From Pantoea dispersa (GTDB lineage Bacteria; Pseudomonadota; Gammaproteobacteria; Enterobacterales; Enterobacteriaceae): DNA of 64,000 nucleotides. The stretch is from contig NZ_SCKT01000003.1 of assembly GCF_014155765.1 (NCBI RefSeq), positions 1 through 64,000 of the forward strand. Reading direction: 5' to 3'. Within the stretch, counting starts at the first letter, position 1. Each line of letters starts with the position of its first letter. Below are positions 31,388 through 40,123 of this stretch, piece by piece. The notes beneath the pieces are model-generated. The model had not been told where the DNA came from. It was given only the letters and a program-made list of their open reading frames with translations, and did no database searches. Both the position numbers and the translations under genes were made by a program.

Positions 31388-34111
31388 ATGACTGACATGA
31401 AACTCAACCAGGAAAAAAAAGCCTGGAACACCGTGCGTCCGGCACGTCAGAAAACCGCACGCTATCTGATTGAAGATGAAGCCGCTTTTACCGCCGACGA
31501 AACGCTGCTGCGCCTGCGCAGCGATGCGCTGGGGCTGGTCGAACGCGAAGCGGAAGCGCGGCTGCAGATTTATGGTCGCAATCAGGTGGAGCATGATAAA
31601 GCGCCACCAGCGCTGGTGCAGCTGATTCAGGCTTTCAATAATCCGTTCATCTATGTGCTGCTGGCGCTGGCGCTGGTGAGCTTTTTCACCGACTACTGGA
31701 TGCCGCTGCGCCATGGCGAGGAGACCGATCTGACCGGTGTCATCATCATTGTGACGATGGTAACGCTCAGCGGTTTGCTGCGCTTCTGGCAGGAGTTTCG
31801 CACCAACAAAGCGGCACAGGCGCTGAAATCGATGGTGCGCACCACCGCCACCGTGCTGCGCCGGGAATCGGTACAGCAGGCGCCGCAGAAACAGGAAGTG
31901 GACATCACCAGCCTGGTGCCCGGCGACATCATTTATCTCTCAGCGGGCGATCTGGTACCGGCCGATGTGCGGCTGCTCGACTCACGCGATCTGTTTATCA
32001 GCCAGGCAATTCTGACCGGCGAATCGCTGCCGGTGGAGAAATATGACGTCACCGGCCACGTGGCCAGTAAACAGGCCAGCGCCAGCGACAAAGATGCATC
32101 GCTGCTGGAACTGGGCAGCGTATGCCTGATGGGCACTAACGTCTCCAGCGGCAGCGCCAAAGCGGTGGTGGTGGCGACCGGCGGGGAAACTTACTTCGGC
32201 AGCCTGGCGAAATCGATTGTTGGTAACCGCACACAAACCGCTTTCGATCGCGGCGTGAACAGCGTCAGCTGGCTGCTGATTCGCTTCATGCTGGTGATGG
32301 TGCCGGTGGTGCTGCTGATTAACGGCCTGACCAAAGGCGACTGGCTGGATGCTTCGCTGTTCGCGCTGGCGGTGGCGGTGGGACTGACGCCGGAAATGCT
32401 GCCGATGATTGTCAGCTCGAATCTGGCCAAAGGGGCGATTGCCATGTCGCGCCGTAAAGTGATCGTCAAACGCCTGAACGCGATCCAGAACCTCGGCGCC
32501 ATGAACATTTTGTGTACCGACAAAACCGGCACGCTGACGCAGGACAACATTATCCTCGAGCATCATCTCGACTGTGCCGGGGTAGAGAACTCGCGCGTCC
32601 TGATGCTGAGCTGGCTCAACAGCCATTACCAGAGCGGCACGCCTAACCTGATGGACCGCGCCATCCTGCGCTACGGCAAAGGACGCATCAGCGCGGACAT
32701 GAGCGACTACTACAGCAAAGTGGATGAGCTGCCGTTTGATTTTGTGCGTCGCCGCGTTTCAGTGGTGGTGCGTGACCGCCGCCTCAACCAGCAGATGCTG
32801 ATCTGTAAGGGCGCGGTCGAGGAGATGCTGAGCATTGCCAGCGCCGAGCGCGAAGGCAAACTGATTCAGCCGCTCAATGAAACCCGTCGCGCGGAGCTGC
32901 TGGCGCTGGCGCATCAGTACAATCAGCAGGGCTTCCGCGTACTGCTGGTGGCCAGCCGCGCGCTGGCGGAGCCGGGCCTGCAACAGGCGCTCAGCGTCGC
33001 GGATGAGCAGGGACTGACCATTGAAGGGCTGCTGACCTTCCTCGATCCGCCGAAGGAAAGCGCGGCGAAGGCGATTACCGCGCTTAACGAGAACGGCGTA
33101 ACGGTCAAAGTGCTGACCGGCGATAATCCGGTAGTGACGGCGCGCATCTGCCAGCAGGTGGGCATCGACTGTGGCGAGATCCTCACCGGCGAGGCGATTG
33201 CTGCGATGAGCGATGAGCAGCTGGCGCAGGCCGCGGCGCGCAGCTCGGTGTTTGCCAAACTGACGCCGCTACAGAAGTCACGCATTCTGCGTGCGCTGCA
33301 GCAGCAGGGCCATACGGTGGGTTTTCTCGGTGACGGCATCAATGATGCGCCGGCGCTGCGTGACGCCGATGTGGGGATCTCGGTCGACAGCGCGGCGGAC
33401 ATCGCCAAAGAGTCTTCTGACATCATCCTGCTGGAAAAGGATTTAATGGTGCTGGAAGAGGGCGTGATGAAGGGGCGCGAGACGTTCGGCAACATCATCA
33501 AGTACCTGAACATGACCGCCAGTTCCAACTTCGGTAATGTGTTCTCGGTGCTGGTGGCGAGCGCGTTCATTCCGTTCCTGCCGATGCTGGCGATTCACCT
33601 GCTGATTCAGAACCTGATGTACGATCTGTCACAGCTGGCGCTGCCGTGGGACAAAATGGATCGCGAGTTCCTGCGCAAACCACGCAAATGGGACGCGCGC
33701 AACATCAAACGCTTTATGCTGTGGATTGGGCCAACGTCGTCAATTTTTGACATCACCACCTTTGCGCTAATGTGGTACGTGTTCGCGGCGAATACCCCAG
33801 CGATGCAGTCGCTGTTCCAGTCCGGCTGGTTTGTGGAAGGGCTGCTGTCGCAGACGCTGGTGGTGCACATGCTGCGCACGCGCAAGATTCCGTTTATCCA
33901 GAGCCGCGCGGCGCTGCCGGTGCTGCTGACCACCGCCTGCGTAATGATCGCCGGCATTCTGCTGCCGTTCTCGCCGCTCGGCGCGATGGTCGGCCTGGTG
34001 CCGCTGCCATGGAGCTATTTCCCGTGGCTGCTGGCCACGCTGCTCGGCTACTGCCTGGTGGCGCAGGGCATGAAAACGCTGTACATCAAGCGCTTTGGCC
34101 AGTGGTTCTGA
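31388..34111 (+). CDS. mgtB: Magnesium-importing P-type ATPase, MgtB type
   Basis: A 907-residue P-type ATPase (Salmonella MgtB 908). The phosphorylation motif TDKTGTLTQ has Asp378, with TGES in the actuator loop and GDGINDAPALRDADVGIS in the hinge. The N-terminus (MTDMKLN) and C-terminus (IKRFGQWF) follow MgtB rather than MgtA. It imports Mg2+ at low external concentration, at the inner membrane. GAGGAG precedes the ATG. A long leader upstream and a 28-codon membrane peptide downstream support an mgtCBR-like regulatory design. No mgtC is present. Confidence 0.94.
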   Translation: MTDMKLNQEKKAWNTVRPARQKTARYLIEDEAAFTADETLLRLRSDALGLVEREAEARLQIYGRNQVEHDKAPPALVQLIQAFNNPFIYVLLALALVSFFTDYWMPLRHGEETDLTGVIIIVTMVTLSGLLRFWQEFRTNKAAQALKSMVRTTATVLRRESVQQAPQKQEVDITSLVPGDIIYLSAGDLVPADVRLLDSRDLFISQAILTGESLPVEKYDVTGHVASKQASASDKDASLLELGSVCLMGTNVSSGSAKAVVVATGGETYFGSLAKSIVGNRTQTAFDRGVNSVSWLLIRFMLVMVPVVLLINGLTKGDWLDASLFALAVAVGLTPEMLPMIVSSNLAKGAIAMSRRKVIVKRLNAIQNLGAMNILCTDKTGTLTQDNIILEHHLDCAGVENSRVLMLSWLNSHYQSGTPNLMDRAILRYGKGRISADMSDYYSKVDELPFDFVRRRVSVVVRDRRLNQQMLICKGAVEEMLSIASAEREGKLIQPLNETRRAELLALAHQYNQQGFRVLLVASRALAEPGLQQALSVADEQGLTIEGLLTFLDPPKESAAKAITALNENGVTVKVLTGDNPVVTARICQQVGIDCGEILTGEAIAAMSDEQLAQAAARSSVFAKLTPLQKSRILRALQQQGHTVGFLGDGINDAPALRDADVGISVDSAADIAKESSDIILLEKDLMVLEEGVMKGRETFGNIIKYLNMTASSNFGNVFSVLVASAFIPFLPMLAIHLLIQNLMYDLSQLALPWDKMDREFLRKPRKWDARNIKRFMLWIGPTSSIFDITTFALMWYVFAANTPAMQSLFQSGWFVEGLLSQTLVVHMLRTRKIPFIQSRAALPVLLTTACVMIAGILLPFSPLGAMVGLVPLPWSYFPWLLATLLGYCLVAQGMKTLYIKRFGQWF

Positions 34112-34125
34112 GTGCAGGAGGCGCG

Positions 34126-34212
34126 ATGAAGCAACGCAACCTGGATAAAACGGTGTGCCACCTGCTGATAATTATGGTGGTCATCGTCGTGCTAACGTTA
34201 GTGTTCCGGTAA
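34126..34212 (+). CDS. 28-residue membrane peptide downstream of mgtB (MgtU/MgtR-like)
   Basis: AGGAGGCGCG leads into the ATG at 34126. The product has a basic head (MKQRNLDKTVCH) and one hydrophobic helix of about 16 residues (LLIIMVVIVVLTLVF) ending in Arg. It starts 15 bp after mgtB and ends before an intrinsic terminator, so it is the last gene of the operon. In Salmonella, small single-helix peptides encoded after mgtB (MgtR, and the 28-residue MgtU that protects MgtB) regulate the pump. Size and place fit MgtU best; identity is inferred. Confidence 0.72.
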   Translation: MKQRNLDKTVCHLLIIMVVIVVLTLVFR

Positions 34213-34218
34213 GGACAA

Positions 34219-34244
34219 CAGGGCAGGGTATCCTGCCCTTTTTC
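34219..34244 (+). terminator. mgtB operon intrinsic terminator
   Basis: AGGGCAGG-GTA-TCCTGCCCT followed by TTTTC, 7 nt after the small-peptide stop. Confidence 0.9.
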
Positions 34245-34270
34245 GTGGCACACCAACCAGCGAGAGACAG

Positions 34271-34948
34271 ATGAGCCAACAACAGCGAGCATTGATTATT
34301 GGGGCGTCAAAAGGCATTGGCCTGGCCGTGGTGCAGCAACTACTGCAGGCGGGCTGGCAGGTGACCGCCACCTACCGTTCCACGGCGGTTTCGTTTCAGC
34401 ATCCGCAGCTGCAGTGGCTGGCGCTGGATATCACCGATGGCGCGCAGCGTGACGCGCTGGTCCGGCAGCTCGGCGACGCACCCTTTGATTGCATCCTGAT
34501 TAACGCCGGGATTCTCGGTCCGCACGCATCGCAGCTGCGCGACGTGGACGATGCGCAGCTCAGCGAGCTGTTCTTTACCAATGCGGTGGCGCCGGTGCGC
34601 CTGGCGGAGAGCCTGCTGCCGCTGCTGCGCGACAAACAGAGCGTGCTGGGCCTGACCACGTCGCGTCTCGCCAGCCTCAACGAGAACCGTGACGCGGCGA
34701 TGCCGTTCTACTCAGCCAGCAAAGCGGCGCTGAATATGCTGAGCCGCGCGCTGGCGACGCAGATGCACCAGCAGGGCAGCACCTTGCTGTCACTGCATCC
34801 GGGCTGGGTAAAAACCGACATGGGCGGTGAGGGCGCGGATATCACCGTCACCGAGAGTGCGCAGGGCATGGTCACGCAGTTGCAGCAGTTTAGCGGGCGT
34901 GGCGGCCATCATTACGTGGATTACCGCGGCCAGCTGCTGAACTGGTAA
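34271..34948 (+). CDS. Short-chain dehydrogenase/reductase (C-factor-like)
   Basis: A 225-residue SDR with the NAD(P)-binding motif GASKGIG near 12-18, INAGILG near 78, and catalytic YSASK near 149-153. It resembles CsgA/C-factor-type SDRs (LHPGWVKTDMGG near 175-186). Substrate unknown. It has its own ribosome-binding region (GAGAGACAG) and lies between two terminators, so it is monocistronic. Confidence 0.88.
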   Translation: MSQQQRALIIGASKGIGLAVVQQLLQAGWQVTATYRSTAVSFQHPQLQWLALDITDGAQRDALVRQLGDAPFDCILINAGILGPHASQLRDVDDAQLSELFFTNAVAPVRLAESLLPLLRDKQSVLGLTTSRLASLNENRDAAMPFYSASKAALNMLSRALATQMHQQGSTLLSLHPGWVKTDMGGEGADITVTESAQGMVTQLQQFSGRGGHHYVDYRGQLLNW

Positions 34949-34955
34949 TGCTTAG

Positions 34956-34984
34956 CCTGCTGGTTAGCGCCAGCAGGTTTTTTT
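34956..34984. terminator. Terminator between SDR gene and queH
   Basis: CCTGCTGG-TTAGCG-CCAGCAGG followed by T7 on the plus strand. Convergent queH ends just beyond, so it may serve both, although A-rich flank for the minus strand is weak. Confidence 0.85.
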
Positions 34985-34985
34985 C

Positions 34986-35642
34986 TTACTCATCCTGCGA
35001 ATAGTACTGCACGCCGATTTCGATACGTTCGCGACCGCTTGCTACGCGGTGGCGGTTGGTATCGCGCAGCGAATAGATGCAGCCGCAATACTCCTGCTGG
35101 TAGAAACGCTCGCGCTTGCTGATCTCAATCATGCGCGACGAACCGCCACCTTTACGCCAGTTAAACTCCCAGTACAGCATATCCGGATAGCGCGCCGCCG
35201 CGCGTACGCCGCAGTCGTTGATTTGCTGCATATTCTTCCAGCGCGAAATGCCGAGTGAACTGGTGATCACCGGGAAGCCGTGTTCATGCGCGTACAGCGC
35301 GGTGCGCTCGAAGCGCATGTCGAAACACATGGTGCAGCGCACGCCGCGCTCCGGCTCCCACTCCATGCCACGCGCGCGCTCGAACCAGTTGTCTTTGTCG
35401 TAATCGGCATCAACAAAAGGCACGCCAAACTGCTCGGCAAAGCGGATGTTCTCCTCTTTGCGCAGCTCGTACTCTTTCAGCGGATGGATGTTCGGGTTGT
35501 AGAAGAAGATGGTGTAATCGATGCCGGAAGCCAGCATCGCTTCCATCACTTCTCCCGAGCAGGGAGCGCAGCAGGAGTGCAGCAGCACTTTATTGTGGCC
35601 ATTCGGCAAGGGCAGCGGCTGGCGTTGAAATGTATCGGACAT
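34986..35642 (-). CDS. queH: Epoxyqueuosine reductase QueH
   Basis: A 218-residue DUF208 protein. It reduces epoxyqueuosine to queuosine in tRNA, the last step of the pathway, as a non-orthologous alternative to QueG. The Fe-S ligands are visible: vicinal Cys pair and CxxC-like [12 protein letters not shown] (about 20-31), CTMCFDMR (about 103-110) and CGCIYS near 186. No cobalamin domain, as expected. Confidence 0.93.
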   Translation of the reverse strand: MSDTFQRQPLPLPNGHNKVLLHSCCAPCSGEVMEAMLASGIDYTIFFYNPNIHPLKEYELRKEENIRFAEQFGVPFVDADYDKDNWFERARGMEWEPERGVRCTMCFDMRFERTALYAHEHGFPVITSSLGISRWKNMQQINDCGVRAAARYPDMLYWEFNWRKGGGSSRMIEISKRERFYQQEYCGCIYSLRDTNRHRVASGRERIEIGVQYYSQDE

Positions 35643-35855
35643 AAAGTGAATTAATGGTTAAGGGCGATGCGGCAAGTGTAGGGGCAAAGGCCGGCCGATG
35701 CAAAGCGCCGGTGCCGTTTGAGAGTGGGGGCCTGTGGTACTGTGTGGTACCCGCTCGCCGGGGATGCTTAGCGGCGCGATTGATCGCGTAATACATTGCG
35801 CCGCTTGCAGGGTCAATGACCCACCTTCGCGCATCACTGCGCAGGCTGCGCGAGG
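35643..35855. repeat. Intergenic space with palindromic repeat, family A copy 2
   Basis: At 35770-35805, AGCGGCGCGATTGATCGCG pairs with TTGCGCCGCT over an AT-rich loop. It is a shorter relative of the element at 24971-25028 and again lies between genes. The rest of the gap shows no gene. Confidence 0.8.
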
Positions 35856-36041
35856 TCAGGTCTCGTCGTGAATGGTGGTCGATGCACCGTTCTGCTGCAC
35901 CGAGCGGATGCCGTTTTCCGCCGCCTGTTTAGAGCTGTACATCTCGCTGGTGGCAATGGTTTCGCCGTTGCTGGCTTTAAGCACAAACCAGTATTTCTGC
36001 GACAATGCTGTATCACTTTTTCTCAGTACGTAATATCCCAT
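35856..36041 (-). CDS. Single-repeat YegP/DUF1508 family protein
   Basis: A 61-residue protein consisting of one DUF1508 unit: YWFVLKASNGETIATSEMYSSKQAAENGIRSVQQN. E. coli YegP has two such units (110 residues), so this is a half-size member. AAGGAG is 7 nt upstream of the ATG. Function of the family is unsettled (stress or chitin/nucleic-acid binding have been proposed for relatives). Confidence 0.85.
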   Translation of the reverse strand: MGYYVLRKSDTALSQKYWFVLKASNGETIATSEMYSSKQAAENGIRSVQQNGASTTIHDET

Positions 36042-36232
36042 GTGCTTTCTCCTTGTGCCGGCACCCGATGGCCGGTTCGCTTACTATTCGCGCAGCCTGC
36101 TTATTAATCAATCACTGATTAGGAATTTGCCCGAATCCAGGAGCGGGATCGCAGCGTTTTGTATCAATCCGGTTGCTGGCAGGCACAAAAAAGGCCGAAT
36201 TGCTGCCTTTTGGGATAATGAATTCGTGTTTA

Positions 36233-36712
36233 TCACACGGGTAAAGCCGTGATGTTCATGAATCGGGTAAATGCTTTACTGCGGGAGACACCTTTCGGAT
36301 CGCTGAAAAATGGCAGCTGGAATTTCGGTGAATCTTCCAGTGTCAGGCCCCAGATATAATCACCGATAAAACGAAACTGAAGTGAATGGTCACTGATATG
36401 CAATTGCTCAAATGTGCCGGAGTTATACTCATTGCCAATAGTGACAATTTCCTGAATGCCCTGAGAGGAATCAATCAGCATAATCGTTAGTGATTCCTCG
36501 TAGAGCACGTCATCCGTGACAAACAGGATATAGCGGTTATCAGTCACTTTGACTGCTGCCTCAAGGATTTTTCCGGGGATGATTATGCCGGTAGAACTAC
36601 CGCTGAGTAATACCTCTGATTTCGCCTGTTCGCGGTCCGTTGCGTGTTGCACCTCAACCAAAGATACATCATTAACTTTTTGCATCAGCGCCAAATCCAT
36701 CCCATTTGCCAT
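36233..36712 (-). CDS. Hypothetical protein, unrecognised
   Basis: A 159-residue soluble protein with no signal peptide or membrane helix. Alternating beta-type segments (RYILFVTDDVLYEESLTIMLID, SLQFRFIGDYIWGLTLED) suggest an all-beta or alpha/beta fold. AT-content is higher than the flanking core genes and the gene has no recognised neighbour partner, so horizontal acquisition is likely. The AGGAG upstream is about 15 nt from the ATG, so the exact start is uncertain. Confidence 0.6.
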   Translation of the reverse strand: MANGMDLALMQKVNDVSLVEVQHATDREQAKSEVLLSGSSTGIIIPGKILEAAVKVTDNRYILFVTDDVLYEESLTIMLIDSSQGIQEIVTIGNEYNSGTFEQLHISDHSLQFRFIGDYIWGLTLEDSPKFQLPFFSDPKGVSRSKAFTRFMNITALPV

Positions 36713-36856
36713 GCCGCGAGAGCAGCTCCTGCGAATGAAATTTAACTAAGTTCGCTGCGGATTAATATGCTTATGATGTAAAAACGCCTGATGCAGTGCA
36801 CCAGGCGTTTTCGACTCAAATGAATGCAGAGCAATCGATGTCTACATCAGAAGAAA

Positions 36857-37210
36857 TTACTCAGAGACTTTCTTCTTCAGATCGCTGGCACCTTCTTTGG
36901 TTTTGTTCCAGCCTTTCTGCGCGCCTTCTTTGGTGGCGTCCCAACCTTTTTCAGTGCCTTCTTTGGTGCTGTTCCAGGCTTTCTGCGAGTTTTCGCTCGC
37001 TTTGCTGGTCAGGCTATCGCTTTTGCCTTCGGCAGCATGTTTGGCTTTGAGCTGCTGCTCTTCACCCTGATGCTGCGCCTGATGCAGTTTCTCTTTCGCC
37101 GTATTGGCGCCCGCTTTGGCGTCAGCGACGGTTTCATCGGTTGCGTGTGTGGCGGCAAACGCCGTAGAAGTCAGAAGAATGGCGGATAACGCAATAATCG
37201 TCTTTTTCAT
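36857..37210 (-). CDS. Secreted repeat protein with LEA-like 11-residue repeats
   Basis: A 117-residue protein. A cleavable signal peptide (MKKTIIALSAILLTSTAFA) is followed by a very hydrophilic, Lys/Glu/Ala-rich helix-prone region. Near the C-terminus three units occur in tandem: KAWNSTKEGTE, KGWDATKEGAQ, KGWNKTKEGAS. The 11-residue period matches group-3 LEA and related desiccation/stress proteins. Periplasmic location is inferred. The ATG at 37210 begins the signal peptide; an ATG at 37225 would add five residues. Confidence 0.75.
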   Translation of the reverse strand: MKKTIIALSAILLTSTAFAATHATDETVADAKAGANTAKEKLHQAQHQGEEQQLKAKHAAEGKSDSLTSKASENSQKAWNSTKEGTEKGWDATKEGAQKGWNKTKEGASDLKKKVSE

Positions 37211-37659
37211 AATATATTCCCTCATTAAGCATCATAAGTGTTATGAGCGTAGTTAAGAGTGGCACAGAGCGCAACGCAGGGCATTAGGAATAAACTGTAA
37301 GTGAATCGTACCGTTTCTGTGGGCATTTTTGGCATAAATGCGCAACGGTGTGCCGTAGGGGCCAGCCATGCGCAATGCTGGCGCAGCGCAGAGGATAAGT
37401 AAACGATGTGAGCTAAGTGCAATAGTCGGCTAGAGAAAAGGCGGGGCAGCAGCGCAAGCCTAAATGGTTGTGCGATTTTTTGTGCAGGTACTGGAGTAAG
37501 ACGTAAAAGACAACTGGAATCACGCCATAGCCGATCAGGCATGACTTTGATTGAGATTACCGAAGCCCTGAGCAGTGGGTTGATTGACTTAAAAGCTTCA
37601 AATAAAGCAGACAAGGTCAGTATAATGTCCATGCGAGTCAGGCCAGGGAGGTAAATATT
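37211..37659. other. Gene-free interval
   Basis: About 450 bp between two unrelated small genes. A minus-strand open frame covers it but has no ribosome-binding site or family-like composition. The base composition drops in GC toward 37600. Nothing else recognised. Confidence 0.5.
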
Positions 37660-38049
37660 ATGGATGAAAAAATCAACAAAAAGTTGAAGGAAATTCAATC
37701 AAAAATTCGAGGTGATGATTTTAACAAGGCTGAGTTACTTAGTTTCAGAGCCGGTTATAAAGAGATAATTTCGGTTTATCCAATGAAAATTACCTCAGAA
37801 TTTAACCTGCGTTCAGTCATCGCGATATTATCAAATGATGTGTCTTCAGTTGTCGTTATTTATTTTTATATGCTGATCTTTTTAACGGCGGCTTTTTGTT
37901 TTGTCGGTGAAACGGAAGGTGCAGGATTATTTTTTGGCATGATAGGTATTGCTGCCGTAGTGCATTTCATTTACACGGCCAGGAAAAATAAGTTAGGACT
38001 CTTCACCCAAGTGAAGCTGGTTAATCTCTATATTAGAAGTGTTTTCTAA
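37660..38049 (+). CDS. Hypothetical two-helix membrane protein
   Basis: A 129-residue protein: a charged, helix-rich N-terminal 60 residues, then two hydrophobic segments (VVVIYFYMLIFLTAAFCFVG and GLFFGMIGIAAVVHFIYTA). GGGAGG lies 10 nt before the ATG. It is markedly more AT-rich than its neighbours. Family not recognised; an acquired orphan is likely. Confidence 0.65.
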   Translation: MDEKINKKLKEIQSKIRGDDFNKAELLSFRAGYKEIISVYPMKITSEFNLRSVIAILSNDVSSVVVIYFYMLIFLTAAFCFVGETEGAGLFFGMIGIAAVVHFIYTARKNKLGLFTQVKLVNLYIRSVF

Positions 38050-38154
38050 AAATCCTTCTTGTAACCCCCTCTTCGGAAACGACAGACTCAAACAATTTAT
38101 TGCCTGTTTGAGACGTCGTTAACCGTGAATGTTGACACAGCATTGTGCGAAAAA

Positions 38155-39138
38155 TTAACTGCGCCACGCAGGCTCACCGGACAGGACTGAACGCTCGAGT
38201 GCGCGGGTTTCCCGAATATTCCGGGCTGGCGGTGAACCAAACAGCCGTGAATATTCACGGGTAAACTGCGTCACGCTCTCATATCCCACCGCGTTAGCAG
38301 CAATACCGATCGCTGTCCCTTCCGTCAGCATCAGTCTCCGCGCTTCAAGCAGGCGCAGTTGTTTCTGGAATTGCAGCGGGGTGAGCGTGGTGACATGGCG
38401 GAAATGCGTATGAAATACCGAGAGGCTCATACCGGCGGCGTCAGCGAGGGTTTTCATGCGCAGCGGTTGCGCATAATTAGCCCGAATGATCGCGACTGCC
38501 CGCGCAATCCGCCGGGCATGGCTGTCAGTGCTGCCGAGGGCGCGCAGCGCGCTGCCGTGTCGTCCTGACAATAGCCAGTAATGTAACTCCCGCACCAACT
38601 GGCTGCCCAGCACGGCGAGCGCGCGCGGTCTGCTGAGCATGTTCAGCAGGCGCAAAGCGGCTTCTGCCACATCTTCTTCGATCTGATCAATACTTACGGG
38701 CAAATCCGTGGCAGCCTCCAGTCCGACCATGTTTGCCATCAGTTCGCTAATCACCGCCGCATTCAGTTCCACGACCAGAGAATAATAAGGGGTGTCGGCA
38801 CTGGCGCTGATAACCTGACTCACGGTTGGCACGTCCATGGTGATCAGCAAGGATTCCCCCGCGCCGAAATCAAAACGATCGCTGCCCATGGTCACGCGTT
38901 TACTGCCTTGCAGCACCATTGCGATCAACGGTTTAGTGATCGCGAATTGCAACGCGGTAGGCGCGGTCTCGCGCAGAATGAACACCCCATCAACTGGCGT
39001 TGCGGCAACCCCCGCTCCGTTGTGGTGTTCATCAGCGTAGTGGCTTGCCGCCTGCAGCAAAGCCGCCATCCTCCCGGCAGAGTTGAATTCATCGTCCCGT
39101 GCAGTGCGTTCCTCATACGAGTGATCACGCTTTTTCAT
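38155..39138 (-). CDS. AraC-family transcriptional regulator
   Basis: A 327-residue regulator. An N-terminal AraC-type cupin domain (FAITKPLIAMVLQGSKRVTMGSDRFDFGAGESLLITMDVP) is followed by a C-terminal double helix-turn-helix (PLRMKTLADAAGMSLSVFHTHFRHVTTLTPLQFQKQLRLLEARRLML and IGIAANAVGYESVTQFTREYSRLFGSPP). It is divergent from the SDR-tautomerase pair it probably controls, an arrangement known from YqhC-yqhD. The ATG at 39138 is preferred; an in-frame TTG lies at 39150. Confidence 0.9.
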   Translation of the reverse strand: MKKRDHSYEERTARDDEFNSAGRMAALLQAASHYADEHHNGAGVAATPVDGVFILRETAPTALQFAITKPLIAMVLQGSKRVTMGSDRFDFGAGESLLITMDVPTVSQVISASADTPYYSLVVELNAAVISELMANMVGLEAATDLPVSIDQIEEDVAEAALRLLNMLSRPRALAVLGSQLVRELHYWLLSGRHGSALRALGSTDSHARRIARAVAIIRANYAQPLRMKTLADAAGMSLSVFHTHFRHVTTLTPLQFQKQLRLLEARRLMLTEGTAIGIAANAVGYESVTQFTREYSRLFGSPPARNIRETRALERSVLSGEPAWRS

Positions 39139-39141
39139 ATT

Positions 39142-39226
39142 ATCAGGCAATAAAATAAAAATTTACGGTGCAGTTATTCTAGTAAATACGGCATCAAATA
39201 AAAATATAAAAATAATCAGGCAATAA
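39142..39226. promoter_or_regulatory. Direct repeats in the AraC/SDR divergent promoter region
   Basis: ATCAGGCAATAA occurs exactly at 39142-39153 and again at 39215-39226, 73 bp apart (about seven helical turns), within a very AT-rich divergent intergenic region. One copy sits at the regulator start. They are candidate operators for the AraC protein. Confidence 0.6.
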
Positions 39227-39299
39227 TTAAAAATTATTGGGCAACCTCGTAAGTCTGTCGATTGTTAGAATCACTCTCCCACTATTGAGGAGATATTTC

Positions 39300-40055
39300 A
39301 TGACAACCCTTTCTTTTGTTACTGGCGCCAGCCGGGGTCTTGGCCGTAATACCGCACTGAGCATTGCCCGCCATGGTGGTGATGTCATCGTGACTTATCG
39401 TACGGGTAAAGAAGCGGCGGATGCCGTGGTGAATGAAATCCAGGCGCTTGGCCGTAAGGCAGTTGCGCTGCAACTGGACACTAGCAACGTATCGTCTTTC
39501 CCTGGTTTCGTCGCCGCCGTGCGCAATATCCTGAAAGATGACTGGGGACGCGAAACGTTCGACCATCTGATCAACAACGCCGGGCATGGGGAAATGGCCG
39601 ACTTTAGCGCAACCACGGAAGAGCAGTTCGACGCGTTATTTAACGTACACGTCAAAGGAGTGTTTTTTCTGACGCAGTCGCTGCTGCCGCTGCTGGTCGA
39701 TGGCGGACGCATCGTCAACTTCTCTTCGGGGCTGACCCGCGTGTCGTTCCCGGGTTTCTCGGCCTACTCGGCTGCCAAGGGCGCCGTTGAAATACTCTCC
39801 GTGTATATGGCGAAAGAACTGGGCAGCCGCGGCATCACCGTGAATACCGTGGCCCCGGGAGCGATTGAGACCGACTTCCTGGGTGGCGCGGTGCGTGACA
39901 TCCCCGATTACAACCAGGCGTTTGCTGGCATGACCGCGCTGGGTCGCGTGGGGCTGCCTGATGACATCGGTCCGATGATTGCCAGCCTGCTGGGACCGGA
40001 CAACCGCTGGGTCACCGGTCAGCGTATTGAAGTCTCCGGTGGGCAGTCAATTTAG
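39300..40055 (+). CDS. Short-chain dehydrogenase/reductase (FabG-like)
   Basis: A 251-residue SDR: cofactor motif TGASRGLGRN near 9-18, NNAGHGEM near 93, Ser near 144 and YSAAKGA (about 158-164), plus the C-terminal WVTGQRIEVSGGQSI typical of FabG-type enzymes. The ATG at 39300 has TGAGGAG upstream; 21 upstream in-frame codons lack similarity. Paired with a tautomerase, suggesting detoxification or catabolism of a carbonyl compound. Confidence 0.9.
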   Translation: MTTLSFVTGASRGLGRNTALSIARHGGDVIVTYRTGKEAADAVVNEIQALGRKAVALQLDTSNVSSFPGFVAAVRNILKDDWGRETFDHLINNAGHGEMADFSATTEEQFDALFNVHVKGVFFLTQSLLPLLVDGGRIVNFSSGLTRVSFPGFSAYSAAKGAVEILSVYMAKELGSRGITVNTVAPGAIETDFLGGAVRDIPDYNQAFAGMTALGRVGLPDDIGPMIASLLGPDNRWVTGQRIEVSGGQSI

Positions 40056-40123
40056 TTGCCCGATGATGGATTCCGCCCGGTGCGGAATCCATCCTGTTCC
40101 CCTGATGCAATGAGATATATTTG

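Noticed and set aside
31388-34111. Naming the Mg2+ pump mgtA
   Set aside because: N-terminal MTDMKLN, internal LAKGAIAMSRRKVIVKRLNA and C-terminal IKRFGQWF follow MgtB rather than MgtA as I recall the sequences.
37225-37698. 157-codon minus-strand open frame
   Set aside because: It overlaps the ribosome-binding site and start of the plus-strand two-helix protein, which has a better start context, and its sequence is low-quality in appearance.
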